Source: Nostoc sp. NOS(2021)
Lineage (GTDB): Bacteria; Cyanobacteriota; Cyanobacteriia; Cyanobacteriales; Nostocaceae
DNA: 51,775 nucleotides
Assembly: GCF_017115025.1 (NCBI RefSeq)
Contig: NZ_JABXKM010000227.1
Span: 1 to 51,775 of the forward strand
Direction of reading: 5' to 3'
Positions 1 to 8,894 of this stretch are shown in pieces. The notes beneath the pieces are model-generated. The model was not told the origin of the DNA. It searched no databases and saw nothing but the letters and a program-made list of their open reading frames with translations. Each line of letters opens with the position of its first letter. The stretch's first letter is position 1. Position numbers and translations under genes: made by a program.

Positions 1-892
1 CTTCTTTGAGATGCTCTATCTTACTAGCACCAACAATCGGAGCCGTCACACCCGGTTGATGCAATAGCCAAGCTAGGGCGATTTGCGTTGGTTTAACACC
101 GCGTTTTTGGGCTAATTCTACGACGCGATCGACTATTTGGAAATCGGAATCTTGATAGTAGAGATTGTGAGCAAATTCATCGGTTTTAGCCCGTAGTGTC
201 TCGCCATAACTTTCCTTGCTGCGATTCCCCGCCAGAAAGCCTCGTGCTAGCGGACTCCAGGGAATAATCCCAATCCCTTGGTCTAGAGATAGAGGTATGA
301 TCTCTCTCTCTTCTTCTCGATAAACTAAGTTGTAATGGTTTTGAATAGATATAAAGCGAGTCCAGCCGTGTTTGTCAGCCGTGTAGAGAGCTTTGGCGAA
401 CTGCCATGCGTAAACACTTGAGATTCCCAAGTAACGAACTTTACCTGATTTGACTACATCATGCAGCGCCTCTAGGGTTTCCTCAATTGGTGTCTCGTAG
501 TCCCAACGGTGAATTTGGTACAAATCGACGTAATCTGTTTGTAGCCGCCGTAATGAGGCATCAATGCTATCAAAAATATGTTTGCGAGACAGTCCCCGAT
601 CATTGGGGCCATCACCGATTTTACTAAAGACTTTGGTAGCAATGACGACCTGATCTCTTTTTGCAAAATCCTTAAGCGCCCGTCCCAAAATTTCTTCGCT
701 GGCACCTAAAGAGTAAACATCGGCGGTGTCAAAGAAGTTTATCCCCAATTCCAAAGCTAGTTGAATAAACGGGCGACTCTCTTCTTCTTCCAACACCCAT
801 TCTCGCAATTTACGAGAACCATAGGTCATAGTACCCAGAGCCAGGCGTGATACTTTCAGTCCACTTTTTCCGAGATTTACGTATGTCGTCAT
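1..892 (-). CDS. Aldo/keto reductase (C-terminus beyond window edge)
   Basis: NAD(P)H-dependent oxidoreductase of the AKR superfamily, probably cytosolic, reducing an unknown carbonyl substrate. About 297 codons are visible from the ATG at 892; the gene runs off the left edge, so the last few dozen residues are missing. The AKR catalytic tetrad is readable as Asp55 and Tyr60 (DTADVY), Lys87 (IATKVF) and His128 (YQIHRWD), and the C-terminal NADP-binding segment PIVGASK is present near the edge. Its start codon overlaps the stop of the upstream TPR gene (ATGA), so the two are probably translationally coupled. Substrate cannot be told from sequence. Confidence 0.9.
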   Translation of the reverse strand, partial: MTTYVNLGKSGLKVSRLALGTMTYGSRKLREWVLEEEESRPFIQLALELGINFFDTADVYSLGASEEILGRALKDFAKRDQVVIATKVFSKIGDGPNDRGLSRKHIFDSIDASLRRLQTDYVDLYQIHRWDYETPIEETLEALHDVVKSGKVRYLGISSVYAWQFAKALYTADKHGWTRFISIQNHYNLVYREEEREIIPLSLDQGIGIIPWSPLARGFLAGNRSKESYGETLRAKTDEFAHNLYYQDSDFQIVDRVVELAQKRGVKPTQIALAWLLHQPGVTAPIVGASKIEHLKE

Positions 893-1449
893 ACTGTTTG
901 CTCTACTTTTTGATAACGTTGTGAAAGTTCTAAAGCAAGTTGAGAAGCTCGATGTGCTTCATCGATGTGTCCTAGCTGGCTGTAAGTATTAGCTAATTCC
1001 CGCTGTATCACGGGAATATTGCCAGCGATCGCTTGAGCAATATCTCGGTTTACCCATGCTTCAATTGCGGCAACATAAAGCTTTTGGCGATCGTTAGCTC
1101 TTTTCAGGTTTGCTTTCGCCACATTGAGATATGATCTCGCCTGGGTTAAGGCAACAGAGCCACCAGCAAACAAATAAAAGGCGGCAATTTGAGTATTAGC
1201 GATGGCTACGCCCGCCGTTGGCGTTCGCGTTAGCGTCTCTGAAAGAGAAGCCTCTCGTAGAGAAGGCATCGCACTAGCCGGATCAGCCTCAACTGCTTTG
1301 AGAACAACTTGGGCATCGTTACCAACACACAGTAACTGATCAACAAAGCTATTGATGGCATCTACCCCTGCTGATGAATCACTAGTAATTTCGAGTCCAG
1401 ATAAATCTTTTACCATTGGTTTCCCACAGCATTGCACTGCGACAAGCAT
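889..1449 (-). CDS. Shortened TPR (TTC38-like) protein with in-frame repeat insertion
   Basis: 186 residues. The part starting MVKDLSGLEITSDSS, then the segment on 'AVEADPAS...NTQIAAFYLFAGG', resembles the N-terminal half of the TTC38-like tetratricopeptide family, whose members are usually well over 400 residues. The C-terminal part (RELANTYSQLGHIDEAHRAS) looks like a single TPR hairpin, so the middle and much of the C-terminus seem lost. About 22 residues (MPSLREASLSE... onward) are encoded by a Nostoc dispersed repeat inserted in frame. The real start may be the Met at residue 12 rather than residue 1. Its stop overlaps the aldo/keto reductase start by 4 bp. Role unknown; likely a protein-interaction scaffold if still functional. 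Confidence 0.6.
   Translation of the reverse strand: MLVAVQCCGKPMVKDLSGLEITSDSSAGVDAINSFVDQLLCVGNDAQVVLKAVEADPASAMPSLREASLSETLTRTPTAGVAIANTQIAAFYLFAGGSVALTQARSYLNVAKANLKRANDRQKLYVAAIEAWVNRDIAQAIAGNIPVIQRELANTYSQLGHIDEAHRASQLALELSQRYQKVEQTV
1205..1272. repeat. Dispersed palindromic repeat inside the TPR gene
   Basis: GC-richer block containing the inverted motif CTCTCGTAGAGAAGGC and GGCTACGCCCGCCGTTGGCG. The same vocabulary (TCTCTACGAGA, GGCTACGCC, GTTAGCG) recurs near 7200, 22820, 45170 and 51020. It adds about 22 codons to the reading frame without breaking it. Confidence 0.6.
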
Positions 1450-1632
1450 TACTTTGCTAAAGCTAGGCTATAAACTACTGTATCTCAATCGTGTTACCGG
1501 ATTTTAAAATAATTAGATTAAGAATTTCATCCAAAATATACTGTCATGGCGATCGCTTTTCTCAAAATTGAGCAGTTTAGGAGTTGCGATCGCCTCTGAA
1601 AACGCCAAGACACACAACTACTTTTGTTGGTA

Positions 1633-2103
1633 TTAGTTTTTTCCAGAAGTTAATTTTTCACCTTCGTAAGCGAGAGCGCGATCGCCTGCTTGGGCAAATG
1701 TCTGGGCAAGTTCAATCAACTATTGTCGCTCTTGATCATCAAAAATACCAGCCGGAGGAGGCATCCGTTTCTCTTTGATTTGGCGCACAGTTTCGTGCCG
1801 TAAAGAGAGTGCCTGATTGGGATAACTCAAGATTAATAAGGGATTCTGCTTACTGGCGTTGTCAGGACTGTGGCAGACAACACAAGCATTCTGCCGCAGC
1901 TTGACCTCAAATGCACGATAAGCAGCATCAACTTTGGCGACGTGTGGATTCGATGGAGAAAATAAACGGGTATAGAGTGTCACATAGGGCTGCTTCTTGC
2001 CACGAGCATCAGTCCAAATCCACTTACGATTAGGCATGATATAACCACTAACAAAATGCCAATTACCAAAGTTGGTATAGTGCTTTTCTAAACAGTGAAA
2101 GTT
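1633..2103 (-). pseudogene. c-type haem-domain ORF interrupted by an in-frame TAG
   Basis: The clear coding stretch has a haem-attachment motif CVVCH (CxxCH) and a later MPPP segment that could supply the axial Met, as in class I cytochrome c-like domains. An ATG at 2037 gives a 105-residue product ending at TAG (1720-1722). Reading through that TAG continues in the same frame with LIELAQTFAQAGDRALAYEG to a TAA at 1633, which looks like genuine coding sequence. Upstream, the frame is open from directly after the haloperoxidase TAA (2104), with NWHFVSGYI preceding the ATG. The gene therefore appears truncated at the N-terminus and cut by a nonsense codon. It could alternatively be a short functional protein from 2037. 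It lies just downstream of the haloperoxidase-like gene. Confidence 0.55.
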
Positions 2104-3948
2104 TTAAATCGTGACTTTTGTACCATCAAATTTGGTGAATGTGAAACCTTCAAATTTTTCGCGGAACGTTAGCTTTTCATCCTTAAGAATGCCGATAGCG
2201 ATCGCTTCGCCAAGGGCCAACGACGCTGCTGCATCTGTGCGCCAATGAATCCCAGCACTATCACGACCCAAGCCAATATTCGCCGCTAGTTTGTTCAATT
2301 CCCCGCCTACTGTCAGTGGTGGCCCTTCATAGGGAATCAACTTGGTGGGATCTTTGGGATCGGGCACCACTGGATTCGGAATCACATAACTCTCATCAAA
2401 TAGCGCCTTCAAGATCGTGACGCTGGCACCTGCTGATACCGAAGCGCCCCCTGGATAAGAAGAGTGCAACGGTGCCCCTTCGGGAAAAGCTTGCGGTAGC
2501 AGATAGGATTTGTTTTTGCTGAAGAAGCGATCGAGTGCTTCTGACTTGAAAACTTCAGGGTGAATCGGATAGTTCGTTTTATTCACTTTGTTGTTGTGAA
2601 CCAATCCCCCATAAGCCTCCGCTCGCAGACGACGGTGAACATAATACTTTTGCCAATAAGCCGCTCTAATTGCATGTGGACTAACCCAAGCGATCAGAGA
2701 TTGTGAATACCCCGGGCCAAATGTCCCAGAACCAGCCGCTTGTGTCTTCGACTTGTTGTAAGGATTACCGGGATTGTAAGGTGAGCCAACGCCACCAACT
2801 AGGGGGTCATCCTTAACTGGCTTGGCGAGTAGAATTAGAGCCGCATTTGTATAGACTGGTGGTGGCGTGTGGGCAATCTCTGACTGGTCGCGACCATTGA
2901 TAAAGTAGCGATGGGTCGAGTCAAACTTAATCGTTCGACCAGAATCACCACCATTTTGTACTAGCAACCACTCGTCATAGTTGGTTTGAAAACTGTTTTC
3001 GGGAATAGCTAGGGGAACACGGTTAAGTTGAGCATAACTATGTGTTCCTGCGGGCACAGGACGCAGTAAAAACTGGGAGACGTATGGCCCCACATCTACC
3101 CCTGGTAAAGTGTGGTAAATCGTTTGACCAGAGGCATCAACGTAAATCGCGGTGCCTCGAAATAGGAGTTCGGGTGTAACCTGTCCGTTTTGTTTCGGCC
3201 CTTTGAATGCTGACAATCGATTCAGATCCTGAACTGCTGCCAGAATCAGCGGGTTAGTTGTATCATTGCGGAACTCGCTAAAGGGTACATCCTGCAAGAG
3301 TTGTTGCCAAGCAATTTCGAGGAATTCAGCCCCCTGCTCTGCACTATCGAGGGTGGGTGGCACTGGAATCGTCAATTGGCAAGTATTCACCCCACTCAAG
3401 CTAATTGCTAATGGAGTGAGCGGTTGTACCAACTTCCGTTTGCCGCCCAGGATGATCTTTTCATACTCGTTGGGATCACCGGAGTTCAGCGCATTAATCA
3501 AAGATTGATAAGCCTTCAGATCGACTTCGCCCAGCTGATTATGGGGCAATCCTCGTGTATCCGTCGCAATTTTGTTGGTATACTTCGCCTCATCTTCGTT
3601 GGTGGGATGAGGAGGAATGGGAATTTCCCGATTAACCTTTGCTGCTGTTGTGCGTATTTGAAAAGCTTTTTCACGTAAATTGTTGCCATAGTTAGACTTT
3701 GCAGCAGGTTCTTGGGCCCGGACAACATTTCCTCCTTTCTTCAAGGAAAGGGATGAGCTGAAAAACCCTGCCACAACACTAGCCGCACTAAACAAACCGA
3801 CGCGACCGATAAATAAACGTCTGCTGGTGCGACCGAGGAATAATCTTCTACTACCTGCACTAGTTTGAGGTTGCTTAGTTTTTGTTATTTCACCATGAGC
3901 TTGAGCATTTTTTTCAGAGTCTTGATGAGAATTGGGATCTGCTTGCAT
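2104..3948 (-). CDS. Vanadium-dependent haloperoxidase-like protein, Tat-exported
   Basis: 614 residues, of the vanadium haloperoxidase/PAP2-related fold. An N-terminal Tat signal is present, with the twin-arginine motif occurring twice (SRRLFLG at 33 and SRRLFIG at 42) before a hydrophobic stretch, so the protein is probably periplasmic. Vanadate-site elements can be read: Lys...Arg in QKYYVHRRLRAE (near residue 432) and the Arg-x5-His pair in GRDSAGIHW (near 561), where His would bind vanadium covalently. However, the segment that is PSYPSGHA in algal bromoperoxidases is SSYPGGAS here (near 499), so the acid-base His and the Ser before it are replaced by Ala and Gly. Halogenation activity is therefore doubtful. 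The haem ORF follows in the same frame. Confidence 0.8.
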   Translation of the reverse strand: MQADPNSHQDSEKNAQAHGEITKTKQPQTSAGSRRLFLGRTSRRLFIGRVGLFSAASVVAGFFSSSLSLKKGGNVVRAQEPAAKSNYGNNLREKAFQIRTTAAKVNREIPIPPHPTNEDEAKYTNKIATDTRGLPHNQLGEVDLKAYQSLINALNSGDPNEYEKIILGGKRKLVQPLTPLAISLSGVNTCQLTIPVPPTLDSAEQGAEFLEIAWQQLLQDVPFSEFRNDTTNPLILAAVQDLNRLSAFKGPKQNGQVTPELLFRGTAIYVDASGQTIYHTLPGVDVGPYVSQFLLRPVPAGTHSYAQLNRVPLAIPENSFQTNYDEWLLVQNGGDSGRTIKFDSTHRYFINGRDQSEIAHTPPPVYTNAALILLAKPVKDDPLVGGVGSPYNPGNPYNKSKTQAAGSGTFGPGYSQSLIAWVSPHAIRAAYWQKYYVHRRLRAEAYGGLVHNNKVNKTNYPIHPEVFKSEALDRFFSKNKSYLLPQAFPEGAPLHSSYPGGASVSAGASVTILKALFDESYVIPNPVVPDPKDPTKLIPYEGPPLTVGGELNKLAANIGLGRDSAGIHWRTDAAASLALGEAIAIGILKDEKLTFREKFEGFTFTKFDGTKVTI

Positions 3949-4288
3949 CTAAGTTGTTCTCCACTGGCAAAAAATAATTCAAAAATCCAGCCATGAGTAA
4001 ATACATGAACGGCTAAAAGCTAGAATGACTTTGAGCCACACATGGAATATCCACCTCTAGAAAAAGAGGGCAATCTCACTGAATTTGGGATGAAATCTAG
4101 GGTTGTTCTACTAGAAGCTAACTTGCGCTGGAGATGCTTCTACTGACAGTCATGTAGGTATTTAGTGCTAATATTCAAGCTTTCATCACATGGCTATTAC
4201 ACTTCCGTAGTCTTAATCAGTCCTATAGCGTGTTGCCAGGATTCAAGCCCAGCTATATTAGCTGTACTTTCTTCCAGTCAAACTGTTA

Positions 4289-4320
4289 AAATACGGTAAC
4301 TCGATAGATTTACCGTATTT
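4289..4320. promoter_or_regulatory. Inverted repeat, candidate operator (site 1)
   Basis: Perfect 10-bp arms, AAATACGGTA (4289-4298) and TACCGTATTT (4311-4320), separated by 12 bp. The core TACGGTA-N12-TACCGTA is identical in arm sequence and spacing to the site at 26311-26336 upstream of sbpA. It lies about 250 bp upstream of the importer's first gene. Two centre-symmetric half sites suit a dimeric repressor or activator; which protein binds is unknown. Confidence 0.55.
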
Positions 4321-4485
4321 CTAGATATTAAATCAGACTTTCTCACAAATGGTGATGAAAATCAAGAGGTTTTTACAATCAACTTAGCAAGAGCCGCAGC
4401 AATTACGGCAGTGCAAGATGAAGAGTGGGGGAATAAATTTTCATGCCCTCGTTGTGGGCGAACCGCCCGTGGGGGTCTAGCTTGA
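4300..4485 (+). pseudogene. Start-less coding remnant with CPRCG motif
   Basis: An open frame with coding-like composition reads ...TINLARAAAITAVQDEEW... and then SCPRCGRTARGG before a TGA at 4483. There is no plausible start codon and the frame is preceded by TAA at 4297. It may be the tail of a deleted gene. No family recognised. Confidence 0.25.
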
Positions 4486-4568
4486 AAAGACCTTGTTTTT
4501 TGCTGCTAGCTGTGTGATACTTTCGTTTAACTTAGAAAATAACATAAATCTCTTACAAAAGGGAAAAA

Positions 4569-5564
4569 ATGATGATATTCAAGAGATTTAGAACGTGGGG
4601 TTTCTTGATTGGATTAGGACTATTGACGTTTGTATTTGTAGCTTGTGCTTCTGGTAATCAAACTGCTTCACAAGCACCAGAAAAAGTAACAATTGCCTAT
4701 CAACCTGGAATTAATTACGCTAATCTACTTATCGTTAAGCAGCAGCAAATTTTAGAAAAAAAATTTACCAAGACACAATTTGAATGGAAAGAATTATCGA
4801 ATGGTGGAGCTATTAGGGATGGAATTATCGCTAATCAAATACAAGTTGGTGCCGGTGGTCCTGGGTCGTTTCTCGTAGGTTGGGATAAAGGTGTGGGCTG
4901 GAGAATATTAGCTTCACTTAACTATAGTGAGTTTTGGCTAATAACGAAAAACCCCAATATCAAAAGTCTCAAAGATTTCAAACCAGGAATGAAAATTGGT
5001 TTACCATCTCTAGATGGGGTACAGGCAATTGTACTGCGGAAGGTGGCACAAAAAGACTTAGGAAATCCCGCAGCACTTGATCAAAACCTGCAAGTGATTG
5101 CTCACCCTCTAGGGTTGCAGTCTCTGTTAACTGGTCAAATTGATGCACATTTTACAACGCCACCTTTTCAATTTCAGGAAGTTGAAAAAGGTGGTAGGGT
5201 AATTATTAAAAGCTCTGATATTTTTGGTAAGACTAGCATAGCAAGTGTATTTACAACTGAAAAATTCTACAATCAATATCCTGAGTTTGGTAAAGCTTTG
5301 TATACCGCAATTGCGAATGCTACTAAACTCGTAAATGAAAAACCTGATGAAGCGGCCAAAATTCTCTCAGAAATAGATAGTGGAAAAATCTCACAGGAGC
5401 AATATAAAAAGTGGCTCACGAATAAGGCGGTGGCATACGGTATTGAGCCAAGAGCCTTCCTCAAATGTGGAGCATTTATGCATGAAATCGGGATGTTAAA
5501 CAAGCAGCCCAAATCAATTGATGAATTGATTTTACCGCCGCTTAAAGGTGCTGGGGGAGATTAA
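4569..5564 (+). CDS. ABC transporter substrate-binding lipoprotein, SsuA/TauA/NrtA type
   Basis: 331 residues. A lipoprotein signal peptide ends at Cys26 (FVFVAC|ASG), placing the mature protein in the periplasm tethered to a membrane. The body matches the sulfonate/taurine/nitrate-binding superfamily: VTIAYQPGINYANLLIV at the start of the fold, NGGAIRDGIIANQIQVGAGG in the ligand cleft, then IGLPSLDG and HFTTPPFQ. It is the first gene of a tight three-gene importer. The ligand could be an alkanesulfonate, taurine or another small anion. The shared palindrome with sbpA favours a sulfur compound, but this is inference. Confidence 0.85.
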   Translation: MMIFKRFRTWGFLIGLGLLTFVFVACASGNQTASQAPEKVTIAYQPGINYANLLIVKQQQILEKKFTKTQFEWKELSNGGAIRDGIIANQIQVGAGGPGSFLVGWDKGVGWRILASLNYSEFWLITKNPNIKSLKDFKPGMKIGLPSLDGVQAIVLRKVAQKDLGNPAALDQNLQVIAHPLGLQSLLTGQIDAHFTTPPFQFQEVEKGGRVIIKSSDIFGKTSIASVFTTEKFYNQYPEFGKALYTAIANATKLVNEKPDEAAKILSEIDSGKISQEQYKKWLTNKAVAYGIEPRAFLKCGAFMHEIGMLNKQPKSIDELILPPLKGAGGD

Positions 5565-5568
5565 ATTG

Positions 5569-6351
5569 ATGGTTAATTTAGAATCGTTAATATTAGCAAA
5601 AAATGTATACATTAGCTACAGCGAAGGTAAGAATAAATTTCCGGCTGTGGAAGATGTTAGCTTTGCTGTCAAACCAGGAGAAAAGTTTGTAATTATTGGG
5701 CCATCGGGTTGTGGAAAGAGTACGCTGTTAAAGGCGATCGCTGGTTTTCAGTCTATCAGTAGCGGAGAATTACTGATGGCAGGTAAACGCATCTCTATTC
5801 CCAGTCCAGATCGGATCGTTGTCTTTCAGGATTTTGAACAACTCCTACCTTGGCAGACTGTGGTGCAAAACGTTGTTTATGCCCTTGAGACTACAGGCAA
5901 AGCTGCTGGTAAAGCTGCCATTGCTGAAGCTGTAAGATATCTCGACTTGGTGGGAGTCTCAGCAGCTGTCAATAAGTATCCCCATCAGTTATCAGGCGGG
6001 ATGAAACAACGGGTAGCGATCGCCCGCGCTTTGGCTGTAAAACCTCAAGTTCTCCTGATGGATGAGCCTTTTGGCGCTTTGGATGCGCTGACACGGACTC
6101 AACTGCAATACGAACTCAATACTATTTGGCAGAATACAGGGTTGACAATCATTTTAATCACCCATTCCATACAAGAAGCTGTTTACCTGGGACATCGAGT
6201 TTTAGTGATGACACCAGTACCGGGAACTGTCAAAGAAATTGTTGATACCGCAGAGATTAATGAGATCAACACTAATAAGTTTGTCGAAGTTGCTGCCTAT
6301 TTAGAAAGTTTACTCGGTAATGATTCCCGTCGTGAGGCTTTTCGAGTATGA
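5569..6351 (+). CDS. ABC transporter ATP-binding protein, sulfonate/nitrate type
   Basis: Cytoplasmic ATPase of the importer, 260 residues from ATG 5569. I prefer this start over the GTG at 5548 because GGGGGAG lies about 9 bases upstream and the GTG start would overlap the preceding gene. Walker A is GPSGCGKST, the signature is LSGGMKQR, Walker B is VLLMDEPF with the D-loop GALDAL, and the switch His is in ITHSIQEA. The Q-loop reads FQDFEQLLPW, typical of SsuB/TauB/NrtD-type subunits. It starts 4 bp after the binding-protein stop and overlaps the permease start by 4 bp (ATGA). Confidence 0.92.
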   Translation: MVNLESLILAKNVYISYSEGKNKFPAVEDVSFAVKPGEKFVIIGPSGCGKSTLLKAIAGFQSISSGELLMAGKRISIPSPDRIVVFQDFEQLLPWQTVVQNVVYALETTGKAAGKAAIAEAVRYLDLVGVSAAVNKYPHQLSGGMKQRVAIARALAVKPQVLLMDEPFGALDALTRTQLQYELNTIWQNTGLTIILITHSIQEAVYLGHRVLVMTPVPGTVKEIVDTAEINEINTNKFVEVAAYLESLLGNDSRREAFRV

Positions 6352-7181
6352 GATTTGTGACTCGAACAACAGCAAATTCCCATAAATTTGAGAAGTTATA
6401 TGCTGATCTCCAAGCCAGTAGTACTTTCAGGCGCGGAGTAATTTTTTGCGGTCTATTGATTTTTTGGCAATTGTATGTGTGGTTTACCCAAGTTCCCGCC
6501 TTACTGATTCCAGGCCCAATAGCAGTCCTAGAAGTACTGTGGCAAGATTTATTGAGTCAAAAACTGCTGCAAGCAACACTCAGCACTTTGTCCGTGTTAT
6601 GTACTGGTATGGTCTTGGGTGTGATTGTGGGTACGACTTTAGCAGCTTTCGCCAAAGTTTCTCGTTTTGGTCAAGATTTGCTAATTGTGCTGAGTTCGAT
6701 GCTGAATCCCTTACCTGCGATCGCTATTTTACCCCTAGTGATCATTTGGTTTGGGTTCACTTCTGTTTCGATTATCGTAGTTACTGCCCATGCTACAACT
6801 TGGCCCATTGCCCTGAATACAGAAATGGGACTCAGTACCATCAACCCAACGGTTCTGATGGTGGGGAAAAACCTGGGTCTAGATGGTTTTAGACTGATTC
6901 GAGAAATTATGCTCCCTGCTGCATTGCCTTACATCTTAACAGGCTTGAGAACTGCTTGGGCTTTTGGTTGGCGCACCGTGATTGCATCTGAGTTAGTGTT
7001 TGGTTCAGGGGGTGCTACTAGCGGTTTGGGATGGCAGATTAATAACAGTCGCTACTTCCTGCAAACCGATCGCGTATTTGCCGGATTAGTGGTGATTGCA
7101 ATTTTGGGTTTAGCTGTCGATTATATTTTTCGATTAATTGAAATCAGAACAGTGCAAAAATGGGGTATGAAACGTAGTTAA
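6348..7181 (+). CDS. ABC transporter permease, sulfonate/nitrate type
   Basis: Integral membrane subunit of the importer, 277 residues with about six hydrophobic helices. The BPD-transport EAA-like loop reads MVGKNLGLDGFRLIREIMLPAALPYILTG in sense (near residues 169-197), contacting the ATPase. The start ATG overlaps the ATPase stop (ATGA), so the three genes form one operon with coupled translation. No clear terminator follows; a short piece of dispersed repeat lies at 7199-7232. Confidence 0.9.
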   Translation: MRFVTRTTANSHKFEKLYADLQASSTFRRGVIFCGLLIFWQLYVWFTQVPALLIPGPIAVLEVLWQDLLSQKLLQATLSTLSVLCTGMVLGVIVGTTLAAFAKVSRFGQDLLIVLSSMLNPLPAIAILPLVIIWFGFTSVSIIVVTAHATTWPIALNTEMGLSTINPTVLMVGKNLGLDGFRLIREIMLPAALPYILTGLRTAWAFGWRTVIASELVFGSGGATSGLGWQINNSRYFLQTDRVFAGLVVIAILGLAVDYIFRLIEIRTVQKWGMKRS

Positions 7182-7255
7182 AAAGTTGAGAAAATTAGGC
7201 CGCAGCTACGCCCGTCGTAGACATCGCTTCCAGACAACATCCAATAAAAGCGGAT

Positions 7256-8575
7256 TTAGCCTTTATTTGACTGTGGAAGTAAGCCCAACTCTGCATAAAT
7301 TGGATGCACTATTTTTCTTATTTGGGGCAGTTGTCTACTAAAGAAATATGCTCCTAAAATGCAACAAATACCGCCAAAGAATAAAGCATTAGTAACACCA
7401 AAATGACCTGCTAATACTCCGAAAAATAAATTGCCAAAAGGCAAGATTCCTAAGAAACCAGTTGTAAATATACTAGTTACTCTACCTCTTTTATCTTCAT
7501 CAAGAAGAATTGATTGCATAAAGTTACTAATTGAAGCCAAAGTTAGACTATTATTCATGCCAATGATAAACATGAATACTAAACAAATCTCTAAATTCGT
7601 TGAGCGAGAAAAAACTATTAAACCTAAACCTAGAATTGCGGCAGAACTTGCTATAATCTTTCCCAATCCTATGACATTTTTTCTAGAGATGAGATAAATA
7701 CCTGAAACTATGGAACCAAGTGCCGAAGCTGTCATCAAAAATCCCATAGTTTCAGCATTACCTTTCAAAACTTCTTGAGCAAAAATGGGCACTAAATTGA
7801 CATGAGTCATTCCCATAAAACAGATAATAATTTGGAGTACTAATAAATATTTAATCGGCAAAAATTCGTATGCGTAAATAAACCCTTCTTTGAGGTTTTG
7901 CCAAATTTGTGATTTTTGAGTAGATGAATTATTTATAACTGGGTTTACTTTGACAGTTAAAATTGCAGATACAAAGGGTAAATAACTAATACTATCTACT
8001 AAAAAACAGGAAGCTGCACCAGACCTAGCAATTAGTAAACCCGCAATCATCGGACTAACAAACTTCGCTGTATTAATCAAGAATGAATGGGAAGCCATCG
8101 CACTATAAGTATCTGATTTCTTATCCAAAAGTCTGGGAATAATTACCTGACGGGCTGGTAAATCGAAAGCTTTTACTGTTCCCTGAAGCGTGCCAATGAC
8201 AATAATCCATGCAACATTAATGTTATCGCTAAGAGTTAGAAAGGTTAGGGTAGAAGATAGCACAATAGATACTAGCTGAGTAGTTAATAGGACATATCGT
8301 AAGTTCCAGCGATCTAGCAAGACTCCTACCAAAGGAGTAATAATCAAACCCGTAGCTTGATTTGTAAATCCAGCCACACCCACTAATACAGCCGAATTAG
8401 TTAATTGATAAACTAACCATACTAAAGCAATTTGAGTCATCCAAGACCCAAAAAAAGATAAGCTTTCTCCGATAACGAAACAAGAGAAATTTACGGATTG
8501 AAGCGCAGACGGAAGTTCAAAAGAAACAAACTTTAGTTTGTCTTTTTGGAAGTTTTCTCTATTACTTGGTAGCAT
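7256..8575 (-). CDS. MFS efflux transporter (DHA3/EntS-like)
   Basis: 439 residues with about 12 predicted membrane helices, in the major facilitator group that includes enterobactin exporter EntS and macrolide-type exporters (MFS_3). Indicators are FGSWMTQIALVWLVYQLTNSA in the first helix pair, the motif LLDRWNLR after helix 2, and the DLPARQVIIPRLL loop that is typical of this group. Cytoplasmic-membrane efflux of an unknown compound. It stands alone, converging with the ABC importer; no regulator adjoins it. Confidence 0.85.
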   Translation of the reverse strand: MLPSNRENFQKDKLKFVSFELPSALQSVNFSCFVIGESLSFFGSWMTQIALVWLVYQLTNSAVLVGVAGFTNQATGLIITPLVGVLLDRWNLRYVLLTTQLVSIVLSSTLTFLTLSDNINVAWIIVIGTLQGTVKAFDLPARQVIIPRLLDKKSDTYSAMASHSFLINTAKFVSPMIAGLLIARSGAASCFLVDSISYLPFVSAILTVKVNPVINNSSTQKSQIWQNLKEGFIYAYEFLPIKYLLVLQIIICFMGMTHVNLVPIFAQEVLKGNAETMGFLMTASALGSIVSGIYLISRKNVIGLGKIIASSAAILGLGLIVFSRSTNLEICLVFMFIIGMNNSLTLASISNFMQSILLDEDKRGRVTSIFTTGFLGILPFGNLFFGVLAGHFGVTNALFFGGICCILGAYFFSRQLPQIRKIVHPIYAELGLLPQSNKG

Positions 8576-8894
8576 GAGCGTTTCCCTGTTTTGTCAAAAT
8601 AGACTTAACTTAAAAATATGAACTAGTGGTTCGTAGTGAGTGATTTATCGCTCAATTTCAAGGGCTAGAGCTACTAATTTTTTTGATGGAAAGAGTGTTA
8701 GTAAAGCTTAATGTTAGTCAGACAGAAAGTTTGTATGCTTACTATTAGAACAAAAAAATAGCAGCAGTATGAATAGACTACGTATCATACCATGTCTGGT
8801 CGAATACCCACAATTCTTGCAAATCAACCCATAACCCCTACCGCCAAGCAGCAAGGGTTTGAGGTGATTGATGCTCAATGAAGCATAGGTTAAA
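8576..8894. other. Intergenic region, no gene seen
   Basis: About 320 bp between two minus-strand genes, AT-rich. It should hold the promoter of the MFS gene. Open stretches here are out of frame with, or overlap, the flavin reductase and look like chance. Confidence 0.5.

Larger units (their letters stand above)
3949..4568. other. 620-bp intergenic region between divergent genes
   Basis: Separates the minus-strand haloperoxidase gene from the plus-strand ABC importer and must hold both promoters. It contains the inverted repeat at 4289-4320 and a start-less open stretch at 4300-4485 (listed separately). No other gene was seen. Confidence 0.6.
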
